DNA from: Syntrophales bacterium
GTDB lineage: Bacteria > Desulfobacterota > Syntrophia > Syntrophales > UBA2210
Reading direction: 5' to 3'
Assembly (NCBI GenBank): GCA_023230565.1
Contig: JALNXD010000008.1
Coordinates: 1 to 64,000, forward strand
Length of the DNA stretch: 64,000 bases
The notes under the pieces were generated by a model. That model searched no databases, was not told where the DNA came from, and saw only the letters and a list, made by a program, of their open reading frames with translations. The position numbers were made by a program, and so were the translations under genes. How positions within the stretch are numbered: position 1 is the first letter of the stretch; every line of letters begins with the position of its first letter. Below, in pieces: positions 43,728 through 53,277 of this stretch.

Positions 43728-43994
43728 ATGAAACTTGGCAGACTGTTTATGGCAGTATATGTAACGGGGGGACTTCTCATTGCATTTGGAGACAAGGGAC
43801 TCGTCGATTATTATGAAGTCAAGGCACGGCTTGCTTCTTTGAAGAAGGTAAATTCTTCCATATTGGAAGAAAATCAAATATTAAAAAACAAAATACTCCT
43901 GTTGAGAAATGATTTATCATATATCGAGATGATAGCGCGAAAAGAACTGGGAATGATAAAAGAGGGTGAAATAGTATACCGATTTATTGACTAA
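43728..43994 (+). CDS. FtsB/DivIC-like septum formation initiator
   Basis: An 88-residue bitopic membrane protein: one transmembrane helix (about 6-22), then a leucine-rich coiled coil (about 30-60) and a short conserved end (IARKELGMIKEGEIVYRF) typical of the family. Such proteins join FtsL and FtsQ in the divisome. It precedes pilM by 30 bases and may share its transcript. A ribosome binding site is not obvious. Confidence 0.85.
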   Translation: MKLGRLFMAVYVTGGLLIAFGDKGLVDYYEVKARLASLKKVNSSILEENQILKNKILLLRNDLSYIEMIARKELGMIKEGEIVYRFID

Positions 43995-44024
43995 TCTGTG
44001 CTGATGCTGCGCTAAGGACGACCC

Positions 44025-45092
44025 ATGAAGCTGATGAGCGGTTTGTTTTCCGGGGGAAAAAATATTGTTGGTGTCGATGTCGGGTCCAGGATTCTAAAAC
44101 TGGTTGAAATTGTCGATACTCCAACAGGGTACAAACTGAAGAGTTTTGCCCAGGTTTCTTTGGAGCGTGGGGTCATAGAAAAGGGATTTCTCAACGACAG
44201 CAGTGCGCTTACAAAAAAAATAAAAGAACTTTTCAAGATTTCAAAATGTAAGGCCTCTCAGGTTGCCACCGCCCTTTCCGGGCATTCCATCGTAATTAAT
44301 AAAGCCGGTTTCCGAAATATGGAAGAAGATGAACTGCGTCAGGTAATTATTGACGAGGCCGGCGAGTATCTTCCATTTGATGATATAGACAATGTTGCAT
44401 TCGATATCAATATACTTGGAGAAAACCCTGATAACAGAGAACAGATAGAAGTAATCATTGCAGCTGCAAGGAAAGATATTGTGGCTGAATATAGAAGTGC
44501 GATCGAGGCGGCAGGATGCCGGGTAGTAATCATGGATGCCGATTCCTTCGCTCTGGAAACCGCCTATGAGGAAAATTACGAATATTCGGATGATGATCTT
44601 GTGGGCCTGATAAATATGGGCGCAAGCATCACAAATATAAATATAGTAAAAGGGAACCAATCGGTATTCACAAGAAATATTCTGATGGGCGGCGATTCAA
44701 TCACTGAGGCGATTCAAAGACATACGGGCCTATCCTTCGAGGAAGCGGAAACACTCAAGATAGAGCAACTTGGACGGGAGCCAATCGCGGGTGAAGATAT
44801 GCTCTCATATGTAGAACCCATTTTTGCAGAAGTGGAGCGATCGATAGATTATTTCAGTTCCTCGGTCAGTCTGGCCTTTATCAAGAAGATACTGATTTCG
44901 GGAGGGTGCACCCGTATTCCAGGTATTGAAGAGGCTCTGGCACAACGTTTGCGTTGTGAAACAGAACGTTTCGATCCGTTTCAGACCATTGAATGCGATG
45001 AAAAAATCTGCCCGCCTGAATATATGAACGATATCAAATCGATTGCCGCAATAGGCGCAGGCCTTGCCCTCAGGAGAACCGAAGACCTATGA
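44025..45092 (+). CDS. pilM: Type IV pilus assembly protein PilM
   Basis: A 355-residue FtsA/MreB-like actin-fold protein at the cytoplasmic face, which binds the PilN tail and links the inner-membrane alignment complex to the motor. It begins NIVGVDVGSRILKLVEI; the phosphate loop, the LINMGASITNINIVKGN strand pair and C-terminal ISGGCTRIPGIEEAL are diagnostic. It overlaps pilN by four bases. Confidence 0.95.
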   Translation: MKLMSGLFSGGKNIVGVDVGSRILKLVEIVDTPTGYKLKSFAQVSLERGVIEKGFLNDSSALTKKIKELFKISKCKASQVATALSGHSIVINKAGFRNMEEDELRQVIIDEAGEYLPFDDIDNVAFDINILGENPDNREQIEVIIAAARKDIVAEYRSAIEAAGCRVVIMDADSFALETAYEENYEYSDDDLVGLINMGASITNINIVKGNQSVFTRNILMGGDSITEAIQRHTGLSFEEAETLKIEQLGREPIAGEDMLSYVEPIFAEVERSIDYFSSSVSLAFIKKILISGGCTRIPGIEEALAQRLRCETERFDPFQTIECDEKICPPEYMNDIKSIAAIGAGLALRRTEDL

Positions 45093-45637
45093 TAAAGATC
45101 AACCTGATTCCCTACCATGAAGAGATGAAGAAGATTCAAGCCAGGCGCCAGCTTGTCATTGGCGCTGGTGCAGTAATCTTTCTCCTTCTTGCTCTTGCTT
45201 CGGTTCACCTGTTTATGACCATGAGCGTAAAAGCACTCCATACAAAAGTCGAGGCGGCAACAAGCGAATTGGAGAGATTAAAAGCGATTACGGGCAATCT
45301 CGATAAATTTAAAACCGACAAGGCCCTCGTGGAAAAAAAGCTCTCTATTATTAACAACCTGGAAGGCGACAGAAAAGAATCAATTCATCTTCTTACCGAA
45401 TTATCTAAAAGCATTCCTGCAGGAAAAATGTGGCTGACATTATTTTCAAAAAAAGAGAGGAAAATCTCTCTTGAAGGTATGGCAGTAAACAATGATGCCA
45501 TTGCCTCTTTCATGGATCGACTGGAAGAATCTCCTTTCATCAAAAGCGTCGATCTGGTTACTTCGAGACAAACCTATTACGCAGACAAAATAGAACTCAA
45601 GCAGTTTATGCTTTTATGTGAAATAAACGCGAGGTAA
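45089..45637 (+). CDS. pilN: Type IV pilus assembly protein PilN
   Basis: A 182-residue inner-membrane protein. The N-terminal INLIPYHE matches the INLLP motif that inserts into PilM. A single transmembrane helix follows (about 22-45), then a coiled coil and a ferredoxin-like periplasmic domain (SIPAGKMWLTLFSKKERKISLEG). It pairs with PilO. The ATG overlaps the pilM stop. Confidence 0.95.
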   Translation: MIKINLIPYHEEMKKIQARRQLVIGAGAVIFLLLALASVHLFMTMSVKALHTKVEAATSELERLKAITGNLDKFKTDKALVEKKLSIINNLEGDRKESIHLLTELSKSIPAGKMWLTLFSKKERKISLEGMAVNNDAIASFMDRLEESPFIKSVDLVTSRQTYYADKIELKQFMLLCEINAR

Positions 45638-45639
45638 AA

Positions 45640-46254
45640 ATGGCCATCACGGTTGAAGACCTGAAAAAAATGCCCACTAAATACAAGATTGTTTTAGGTG
45701 TGGCGCTTGCACTTCTTCTCCTTTATTTCTACTATTTTTATTTTTTCCAGGCTGCCCTGGAAAAAAAGATTGAGTTGACGGAAAAGCTGGAAAATCTGGA
45801 GCAACAGATAGCAAAAAGGCGGGTCGTGGCCCTTAAAATAGAAAAGCACAAAAAAGAGATTGCAGAGTTGAATAAAAATTTACAAATAGCTCTTGCAAAA
45901 CTGCCTGAAAGAAAAGAAATTCCCAATCTGCTCAAGTCTGTTTCGGAGGCAGGCCGGGAAGAAAACCTCTCTTTTGTTCTTTTTCAGCCCCTGGATCCAA
46001 TTTCCAAAGAGTTCTATGCAGAGATCCCGGTAAAAATAGAAGTTGAGGGCGGCTATCATAATCTTACGTCCTTTTTTCTTCGAGTGGCCGAGCTCCCCCG
46101 TATCGTCAATGTTGCAGATGCAGCTATTCGAAGATCAACGGAGGAAGAACGGGAAGGAAACCCTCTGAAAACTGAATGTTTAATGAAAACCTATATGTTT
46201 CTGGATAGACCAAATGAAGAACCGAAACAAGCGACCGAACAAACTAGCAAATAG
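45640..46254 (+). CDS. pilO: Type IV pilus assembly protein PilO
   Basis: A 204-residue bitopic inner-membrane protein: a short cytoplasmic segment, one transmembrane helix (about 15-36), a coiled coil, then a periplasmic ferredoxin-like domain (VEGGYHNLTSFFLRVAELPRIV). It forms heterodimers with PilN and recruits PilP. The first codon lies two bases after pilN, and the last 41 bases overlap pilP. Confidence 0.94.
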   Translation: MAITVEDLKKMPTKYKIVLGVALALLLLYFYYFYFFQAALEKKIELTEKLENLEQQIAKRRVVALKIEKHKKEIAELNKNLQIALAKLPERKEIPNLLKSVSEAGREENLSFVLFQPLDPISKEFYAEIPVKIEVEGGYHNLTSFFLRVAELPRIVNVADAAIRRSTEEEREGNPLKTECLMKTYMFLDRPNEEPKQATEQTSK

Positions 46255-46750
46255 AAACATTTTGATCTTATTCGCGATTTTGCTCCCGCTTCAATTGGGG
46301 TATGCGTTTGCGGATAAAGGAAAAAGCCCGGAAGCTGCTGAAGTGGCCTCAATTGAAAGAAACGAGGTGGACCCGTTCTTGCCTTTTATTAAACTTGCGC
46401 CCGAGAAAGAAAAGAAAGAAAATCCTGCCACAAAATTACACAGGCCCCTTGAGGTAAAAAAAGAAGAACCACGTTTTGTACTTCCGCTGGAAAGATACGA
46501 TATCAGGGAGTTTAACCTCCTGGGCATTGCCATGGGCGCTGAAAAGAGTGCGGCGGTCGTGGCGGATGGGAGCGGCAGGCTCTATACGGTTTATAAAGGC
46601 ACGACCATGGGCTTGTTCGGTGGAAAAGTTACACAAATCCTTTCTGACAGAATAATAATCGAACAGACAGAACAGGATCCCTACGGCAATGAAACAAGTA
46701 AGCAGATTACTCTCAAGCTAGACAGAGACGGAAATAGAGGGAAAATATGA
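46214..46750 (+). CDS. pilP: Type IV pilus assembly protein PilP
   Basis: A 178-residue periplasmic protein that connects PilNO to the PilQ secretin. There is a signal sequence or membrane anchor (about 13-32), but unlike many PilP proteins there is no lipobox cysteine. The conserved PFLPFIKLAPEK, PLERYDIREFNLLGIAM and GRLYTVYKGTTMGLFGGKVTQI core is present. It overlaps pilO by 41 bases and pilQ by four. Confidence 0.93.
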   Translation: MKNRNKRPNKLANRNILILFAILLPLQLGYAFADKGKSPEAAEVASIERNEVDPFLPFIKLAPEKEKKENPATKLHRPLEVKKEEPRFVLPLERYDIREFNLLGIAMGAEKSAAVVADGSGRLYTVYKGTTMGLFGGKVTQILSDRIIIEQTEQDPYGNETSKQITLKLDRDGNRGKI

Positions 46751-48450
46751 AATTGCGATACAGTATTATAGTTATCCTTGTTTTTATTTGTACCTTTTCC
46801 GGTTGTACAAAAGGGAAAATCTTCAGGCCCTCATCACTCCCTGCGCCGGCCGCAGAGGTCGAAAAAGGAGGTTCGGCAGCAGAAGAGCACTGTGCTTCAT
46901 CGGTAAAGGAAATTACATTCCAGCGGCTTGAAGGGAAAGAAAAAATGACGGTGCGTTTTGCCGGAACAGTTCCTGAAGTTATCTTGTCTCGAAAATCAGA
47001 AAAAATTCTTGTTATGAGGCTGAAAAATACAAATGTGTCTTCAAAGGCCGCAAATCGATATGAAAGCGGCGCTCTTTCGAACATTAAAAACGTAACGCTC
47101 AATTTTTCAAAAGACGGTGCTGAGGGATCTTTTTTGGATTTGGATATCGTACTGGAAAATATGGTGCCCTATCGTATTCATAAAGTAGAAGACAGCATTG
47201 CTGCCATTTTTGATACAGCTTCCCTTGTGCAATATAGCGGGCCCGCATCTCAGCCGGTTATACTGGAAACAGTTGACACGCAAAGTGAAATTAAAGAAAA
47301 GGTCAATACACAGGAATACCTGGAAAAAGAGGCAAAAACGCTTCTGGAAGAAGAATCATCACGGTATGCAGGGGAGAAAATGTCCATATGTTGCCAGGAT
47401 GCTCCTATCGAAAGCGTATTCAGGCTTATTTCAGAAATCAGCGGATATAATATTGTAAGCGGTGCCGATGTGAACCAGCGAGTCACTCTCAATGTTAAAA
47501 AAGTTCCCTGGGATCAGATCTTGGAAACGCTGCTTGAGGTGCAAGGGTTAGGCATGAAAAAAAAGGACCGGGTCATAACCGTCCTTCCTCTTGAAAAATT
47601 AAATGAAGCAAAAGCGGAAGAGCTGAAAAAAAATGTGTTGGAAGGAAGAATTAAACAAATTTCGATAGAAGCAAAAATTGTAGAAGTCTCAACAACTTTT
47701 TCAAGAGAGCTTGGTGTTAAATGGGGCTACGGCTACCTGGATACCTGGAAAAGCCGTGATATAGGGTTTCTGATAGGCAACTCCGCTCCATCGGCATACA
47801 CGGATGTTGCGACGCTTCCAAGTGGAATAGGAATCACCGACAGTAACATCGCTGTCAATTTTCCTTCCTCAATAGCAGCCGCAGCCCCTGCTCTGGGCAT
47901 CATTTCAGGAACGAGCAAGTATATTCTCGACGCTAAACTGGAAGCTCTCGAAGTGCAGGGTCAGGGAAAGATTATTTCCTCACCGAAAGTAACAACAGTT
48001 GACAATGTAAAGGCTACCATCGGTCAGGGTGAGGAAATACCTTATGTGAGCAGGGATGACGAAGGAAATCCCGAAGTTGAAATGAAAGATGCCAAACTCG
48101 AATTGACCGTCACTCCGAAAATTACTTCGGAGGGTAAGGTATCGATGATCATACAGGCCTCCAACAAATACGCCGACTGGCAGAAAACCAACACCAATAA
48201 TGAAAATCCGCCTCTTGTTGCCAGTAACGTGGATTCAACGGTAATCGTAAATGATGGAGACACAATCGTGATCGGAGGGATATATAAAAGCACCGAAACG
48301 GATGCTGAATCCGGAGTGCCCTGGCTGATGAAGATACCTGTTTTGGGATGGCTTTTTAAAGAGCAAACCATCGTAAAAGATCAAAGAGAGCTGCTTATTT
48401 TTATTACTCCCAGAATTCTTGGTACTGCTTTCACAGCTGAGGCGAATTGA
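46747..48450 (+). CDS. pilQ: Type IV pilus secretin PilQ (lipoprotein)
   Basis: A 567-residue outer-membrane secretin through which the pilus passes. A lipoprotein signal ends in TFSGC. An AMIN domain (about 50-140), a secretin/TonB N-terminal domain (about 205-255; PIESVFRLISEISGYNIVSG), an N1-like domain and the secretin barrel (about 330-555; IPYVSRDD and DGDTIVIGGIYKS) follow. One AMIN domain makes it shorter than many PilQ proteins. It ends the pilMNOPQ run. Confidence 0.95.
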   Translation: MKLRYSIIVILVFICTFSGCTKGKIFRPSSLPAPAAEVEKGGSAAEEHCASSVKEITFQRLEGKEKMTVRFAGTVPEVILSRKSEKILVMRLKNTNVSSKAANRYESGALSNIKNVTLNFSKDGAEGSFLDLDIVLENMVPYRIHKVEDSIAAIFDTASLVQYSGPASQPVILETVDTQSEIKEKVNTQEYLEKEAKTLLEEESSRYAGEKMSICCQDAPIESVFRLISEISGYNIVSGADVNQRVTLNVKKVPWDQILETLLEVQGLGMKKKDRVITVLPLEKLNEAKAEELKKNVLEGRIKQISIEAKIVEVSTTFSRELGVKWGYGYLDTWKSRDIGFLIGNSAPSAYTDVATLPSGIGITDSNIAVNFPSSIAAAAPALGIISGTSKYILDAKLEALEVQGQGKIISSPKVTTVDNVKATIGQGEEIPYVSRDDEGNPEVEMKDAKLELTVTPKITSEGKVSMIIQASNKYADWQKTNTNNENPPLVASNVDSTVIVNDGDTIVIGGIYKSTETDAESGVPWLMKIPVLGWLFKEQTIVKDQRELLIFITPRILGTAFTAEAN

Positions 48451-48544
48451 TAAAAATATTCCCCCGATCTGCGTAAAGTTGTGATCGACGACCGAGAGGG
48501 AACGGAGGCTCTCCAGAAACGAGAATATTGAAGGAGTTTTGTAG

Positions 48545-51346
48545 ATGGAACAGTCCCATAGGTATCGAGTGGTTATTCTTGTCATTCTCTTTACATCAAT
48601 GCTCTTTCTCTTTTCCTGCGGAGGCGGAGGAGGGGGAGACAGCATAGATTCGGAATCAACTGCAAGTACAAGCAGCAGCACAGGGAGCGAAAGTACCGCG
48701 GGAGGCGCAACGGCGGTAATTGAAAAAACCAATGATGCAATCAGTATGCCGGCGGATGGAGCAAGTTCCGTCGCATTGACCTATACCTTGAAAGATAGTA
48801 CGGGAAATCCGGTTGCTCAGGGAACGAGCGCAACATTAACTACAAATCTCGGATCTTTCGCTAACGGTTTACAGACCTGTATTGCCAAAACGTCAGATGC
48901 CACAGGCGTAATTACGGTTTCACTCATGGCAGGCACCCAGGCAGGGACCGCGACTGTGACAATTCTTTCAAATGGTATCACCCAGTCGAAAACTGTTGAG
49001 ATTACCACTGTACCAACAGCAACTCCGGCCTTCATCAAACTTAATGCTTCACCACTTTCCGTGAAGTCAGATAATTCCGACAGCGCTACTGTCACCGCGA
49101 CAGTTCTGGATGTCAATTATGCAGTAATTGAGGGTGTTACTGTCCAGTTCAGCGCTTCGGGAGGACAGATAAGCGCCGTATCGGATGTTACGGACGCGAA
49201 CGGAGAAGCCACAGTTTCTTTTTCATCCGGAACTCTTGATCCGAGTAATCAGGTTGTGACCGTCACGGGTACGGTATCGGCACTTTCTTCAATGGCGCCT
49301 GTACAGGTGACAGGTTCTACAATCGATATGGATCATACCAGATTGACAATTTCCGACGACGGCACTATTACGGATACTCTCACCATTACGGCACTTGATG
49401 CAGCGTCCAGGCCGGTCGATGGTATCCCTGTCTCCATTTCCGTAACTCCCGGTACTGGAAATGCAACCGTGTCTCTTTCGTCAGACATTACCGATGTAAA
49501 TGGAAAGATTGCCCCCATCGTTGTGAAAGGCACGGCACCGGGCACGGTCACAGTGTCGGCATCGGGACTTAATGCTTCTGCGATCAAAGTCTATACCGTC
49601 ACAGGGGCCGGGCTGCCGGTCTTCGGTATTACCTCTCCGACGAATGATCCCCAGGCAATGTCCACGAGCGATCCTCCTCTTTCAATAACAGTAAAAGCGC
49701 CCGGTCTTGCGAATGTACGGTTCGCAACCTCGCTGGGAACGCTTTCGACAAGCACTGCAGTGCCTGCTGAAACCGGTCAGGTGGTCAATGAACCTGTCGA
49801 CCCTGTCACAGAAACCGCTACGGTTGCTTTCAGCTGTCCCCAGGCGGGACTTGCCACAATACAGGTATTCGATCCTAACAATCTCGATACAAGCGATACA
49901 ATCCGCATCGCGTTGACAGCTCCGGCAGTAGATGCCGCATTAATTACAATCCAGCCCAGTGCAAGTGTTGTCGCTCCCAGCCGGACCAATGTTACGAATA
50001 CGATTACTCTGAAGGCAACGGTAAGAACTTCGTCGGAAAGCGGCTATCAGGTTGTGGGGAATGCCCCGGTCGTTTTTTCAATTGAAAATCCCACGGGGGG
50101 AGGCGAGCAGATTTCGCCGGTTGTTGTATACACTGACAGTAAAGGCGAGGCAAAAACAACCTTTACATCGGGCCAGCTCAGTTCAATTACTCCCGTGGTA
50201 GCGGCGGCCCAGGTAATAGGAGAGGGTACGACAGGACCGCTTACAGATGTGATTTCATTTAACGACAATAATCCGCTTGCAGACACTGTTACCCGATCAG
50301 ATGGCGGTGATTTCACCGATCCTGCCGGAGATGGATTTGAACGGGGCGAGACCATCAGAGTCAAAGGGTCGCAAAACAATGACGGGACTTACATCGTAGA
50401 TGCGGTTACCCCGGGCGTATTAACTCTCAGAGGGGGCGAGCTTACTGATGAATTGGCTGTAGTTGGAGCGGGAAAGACGGTTACTATCCTTTCGGTAGCT
50501 GAAAGTACGCCTATTACGATCGGAGGGACGGCCGGTTCGGTAGTCATTGGAGCAGGCACCTTGCTGGAGGCTCCTGATCCAACATATTACAAACTTCCGA
50601 TGGCGGTCCAGGTTGCCGATCATAACGGTCAGGGAGTGTCAGGGGCACAGGTAGCGCTTAATTTGTGGCCCGCTTTTTACAAAACCGGAGGCTGGTATGA
50701 CGAAAACCCCAAACCCGCAGAGATACGATATACCACCTACATATCCGGAACATTTCCCAATGAAGATGTCAATCAAAACCTGATTGAAGAATCCTGGGAG
50801 GATACGAATGGTGATGGCGATCTGACTCCTCCCAACAGTGCCGGCGGGAGCATTCCCGCCACTGTGACAACAGATGAAAATGGCGTGGCCACTTTTTATC
50901 TTATGTATCTCAAAACGAACGGCATCTGGATTACCGACCGTATAACGGCAAGCACAGTCGCACTTGGCACGGAGATCTCCTCCCAGATGCATGTAACGCT
51001 TCCGGTACTGGAATCGGATGTGACGTCGGGCGATTTGCCGGCAGCGACTAACTTGCAATCGCCCTATCCTCTTTCTTTCAAAATCGCTCTCGGCAAGACA
51101 ACAAGTCCTTATCCCCTCCCTATTTTTAGGGGGGATATAGATGATGACGGGGTAAGTGATGATAGCTACGCTGCGGCTGCCGGAATCATGGCGGGCAATA
51201 ATTATACTTTTTACGCAGATCCTCTCCTGTACACGAATCCAGCGGTCGTGCAGGATACAATAACGATTGAAGGATGGGTGAAAGACCTCGATCTCGGTCT
51301 TTTGAAAATTTATCGCAACGAACCCGTGATAATAAATATAGAATAG
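48545..51346 (+). CDS. Large Ig-like (Big-1 type) surface lipoprotein
   Basis: A 933-residue lipoprotein with lipobox FLFSC (Cys25) followed by a polyglycine and Ser/Thr linker. It has at least four bacterial immunoglobulin-like domains (about 55-155, 160-255, 260-355 and 470-570). The Big-1 end pattern recurs (TDANGEATVSFSSG, TDVNGKIAPIVVKG, TDSKGEAKTTFTSG, TDENGVATFYL). Acidic EF-hand-like loops occur in the C-terminal part (DTNGDGDLTPP, DIDDDGVSDD). Invasin-type domains serve as adhesive spacers. It follows pilQ and faces the minor pilin cassettes, so a pilus-linked adhesin or tip/base accessory is plausible. Not otherwise recognised. Confidence 0.8.
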   Translation: MEQSHRYRVVILVILFTSMLFLFSCGGGGGGDSIDSESTASTSSSTGSESTAGGATAVIEKTNDAISMPADGASSVALTYTLKDSTGNPVAQGTSATLTTNLGSFANGLQTCIAKTSDATGVITVSLMAGTQAGTATVTILSNGITQSKTVEITTVPTATPAFIKLNASPLSVKSDNSDSATVTATVLDVNYAVIEGVTVQFSASGGQISAVSDVTDANGEATVSFSSGTLDPSNQVVTVTGTVSALSSMAPVQVTGSTIDMDHTRLTISDDGTITDTLTITALDAASRPVDGIPVSISVTPGTGNATVSLSSDITDVNGKIAPIVVKGTAPGTVTVSASGLNASAIKVYTVTGAGLPVFGITSPTNDPQAMSTSDPPLSITVKAPGLANVRFATSLGTLSTSTAVPAETGQVVNEPVDPVTETATVAFSCPQAGLATIQVFDPNNLDTSDTIRIALTAPAVDAALITIQPSASVVAPSRTNVTNTITLKATVRTSSESGYQVVGNAPVVFSIENPTGGGEQISPVVVYTDSKGEAKTTFTSGQLSSITPVVAAAQVIGEGTTGPLTDVISFNDNNPLADTVTRSDGGDFTDPAGDGFERGETIRVKGSQNNDGTYIVDAVTPGVLTLRGGELTDELAVVGAGKTVTILSVAESTPITIGGTAGSVVIGAGTLLEAPDPTYYKLPMAVQVADHNGQGVSGAQVALNLWPAFYKTGGWYDENPKPAEIRYTTYISGTFPNEDVNQNLIEESWEDTNGDGDLTPPNSAGGSIPATVTTDENGVATFYLMYLKTNGIWITDRITASTVALGTEISSQMHVTLPVLESDVTSGDLPAATNLQSPYPLSFKIALGKTTSPYPLPIFRGDIDDDGVSDDSYAAAAGIMAGNNYTFYADPLLYTNPAVVQDTITIEGWVKDLDLGLLKIYRNEPVIINIE

Positions 51347-51470
51347 ATGAAAAGCACCTTTTGAAAAGGGAAGAAATCGGAGTCCTTAAATGTAAACGTG
51401 CCTTAGCCGGTGATTTTTATGGGTATCACATTCGAGGGGTAAGGCATCTACCATTCGGTATGAAGCGAAA

Positions 51471-52013
51471 ATGAAAGTATCAGTGTTCATCCTTTCGGTA
51501 ATTATTTTATCTCTGTCAGTGTTGTCTTCTGCCGACGCTCAATGGAGAATACTGCTCAAAAACGGCGGAGAATTTATTGCTGTGAGCTGCTGGAAGGAGA
51601 AAGGCGAATTAAAAATCTATATGCACGATATCGTGGTTGGCGTGAAAAGCCACTCCGTAAGGAAAATAGAAAAAATATTCGTGGATGAAATCAGTGTTGA
51701 GGAAAATAAAAAGGCTCCGCCTGAAGATAATGCACTTCCGGCATCTGTCGAGGAAGAAAAACAGAATGAGGAAGCGGAACCCCAGGGACGGGTCGACATG
51801 AACGCATACAGGGAAAAAAAAGAACGGCTGGAATCCGAGCTGGAAATGACTTTGACAAGGGTGCATGAAGCTGCAAAAATAGGAGACATGGTCGCGAAAG
51901 AAAGAGCCCAAGAGGAGATGAGAGAGACCTCGGCGCGGATTTACGAGCTGACAGAAGAACTGAAACAGGCAAACAACAATACGCTGCCGTCCGACTGGTG
52001 GGGGAAAAAGTGA
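51471..52013 (+). CDS. Exported coiled-coil protein of unknown function
   Basis: A 180-residue protein with a signal peptide (cleavage near SADA at 22-23), a short beta-rich segment (QWRILLKNGGEFIAVSCW, about 24-60), an acidic Pro/Glu linker and a charged C-terminal coiled coil (about 115-165). I do not recognise a named family. It lies 124 bases after the Ig-like lipoprotein on the same strand and converges on the last PilX-like gene, so it may be the final gene of the pil transcript. Confidence 0.7.
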   Translation: MKVSVFILSVIILSLSVLSSADAQWRILLKNGGEFIAVSCWKEKGELKIYMHDIVVGVKSHSVRKIEKIFVDEISVEENKKAPPEDNALPASVEEEKQNEEAEPQGRVDMNAYREKKERLESELEMTLTRVHEAAKIGDMVAKERAQEEMRETSARIYELTEELKQANNNTLPSDWWGKK

Positions 52014-52043
52014 AATGCGACTCATCGAAAATTATTTAAAATC

Positions 52044-52088
52044 ACGCATACTCTGCATCAGCGCAGTTCTTTCCAGCTGAGTATGCGC
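52044..52088. terminator. Convergent inverted repeat between pilus transcripts
   Basis: ACGCATACTC (52044-52053) pairs with GAGTATGCGC (52079-52088) with a single wobble, enclosing a loop that has a smaller stem. The right arm lies inside the last codons of the pilX-like gene. A/T-rich tracts flank the outer side. It can act as terminator for the minus-strand pilin operon and perhaps for both directions. Confidence 0.55.
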
Positions 52089-53263
52089 AGGGGTCTGTTT
52101 TCTGTCTGATCGTTGACGGCATCGCTGCAATAGATAATATTAGAATTTCCGCCGATTATATCGGCATCGACCGACCCCCCCGCCAGAAGGGATCCCGTTA
52201 AATTTTTGTTTCCCCCACCGGTAAAGCGTACAGAGCCGGTCGCGATGACAATGCCGTACCAGAAAAAATCACCATGCATGTCCAGATCCCCTTCCACAAG
52301 AAGTATCCCGCATCCGGTCACACCGCCGCTCAATTTGATGTCCGTATTATGGGTGTCATAGTGAACTATAGTGTTGCAGGCGCACGAGGAAGGATCCTGC
52401 TGGGTTGCCCCTGCAGCCGGAGTTCCCCATCCGTCGCCGGGACCCGGAACAGCGGATCCGGTATGGGTGGCGCCGGCAACCTCATAAGTAAAATCGGCCA
52501 TATCCTTGAAGGAGTCCACAATTGCCTGAATATTGATATCCGTAGCATTATATTCGATGTCGTTCGGCGAGCCCGAGACAGTGGGATTTCCCGAGAATCC
52601 GATGGATCCTACCGCACCGGTGGTGACGATTCCCGGCTTATCGCTAATCCCGCAGCCGTCGGTGCCGATAACGTGAGTGCTGGTGCCCTGAATCGCGGTC
52701 ACCGCCTCTACATAAAGCGCGGCAGGCGATTCTATTGGAGGAAGTCTTGTCATTTCGGCCTCTATTACGGCCGTAGAAAGCCCCGAAGAACCAAAACTTG
52801 TCACTATATAAATGTTTTTTCCCTTTGAAATGTTTCTTTCACATATGCCGTCGCCATCCTGATCACCCCAATAAAGAATATTGCCCCATGAATCAGTTTG
52901 ATGCCTTACAATTACCACATAATTCAATGCGGTCTGGAGGCTTGCGAGTTTGAGATGCATCGGATTTCCGCTGTCCCAGCCTTTATTATGTGCTTTGGTG
53001 TCGGTGCCGATGTAAGCGACCCACTGAGCCGCAGCAGGATGGCCGTCAATAAGCGGACTCGACGCGTTTTTTCTCAAACGGGCCCTTGCTTCTTCAATTC
53101 CTGTCTCCGCAGCAAAAAAGGCCTCTTCGTTCGTCTTGTATTTCCCGCTTATCTTGAGATCTGTGGCAGTCTGCATGAACGCGGCGGTACCAAGGATGGT
53201 CAGGGTTGCGAGAAGCATGATCACGACAACAAGCACCATTCCTTTTTCGTTTTTTTGCTTCAT
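52058..53263 (-). CDS. PilX-like minor pilin assembly protein, second cassette
   Basis: A 401-residue protein with the PilX N-terminal signature: EKGMVLVVVIMLLATLTILG membrane helix (about 7-26), then LKISGKYKTNEEAFFAAETGIEEA. The large C-terminal part is Gly/Asp rich with repeated beta-strand-like segments. It contains an EF-hand-like loop (DQDGDGICE, about 130) and paired cysteines (SSCACN). It is the last gene of the second cassette and a diverged paralogue of the gene at 54906-56174. It probably acts at the pilus initiation complex in the inner membrane. Confidence 0.85.
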   Translation of the reverse strand: MKQKNEKGMVLVVVIMLLATLTILGTAAFMQTATDLKISGKYKTNEEAFFAAETGIEEARARLRKNASSPLIDGHPAAAQWVAYIGTDTKAHNKGWDSGNPMHLKLASLQTALNYVVIVRHQTDSWGNILYWGDQDGDGICERNISKGKNIYIVTSFGSSGLSTAVIEAEMTRLPPIESPAALYVEAVTAIQGTSTHVIGTDGCGISDKPGIVTTGAVGSIGFSGNPTVSGSPNDIEYNATDINIQAIVDSFKDMADFTYEVAGATHTGSAVPGPGDGWGTPAAGATQQDPSSCACNTIVHYDTHNTDIKLSGGVTGCGILLVEGDLDMHGDFFWYGIVIATGSVRFTGGGNKNLTGSLLAGGSVDADIIGGNSNIIYCSDAVNDQTENRPLRILSWKELR

Positions 53264-53277
53264 CGGGGCTGTTTCTC

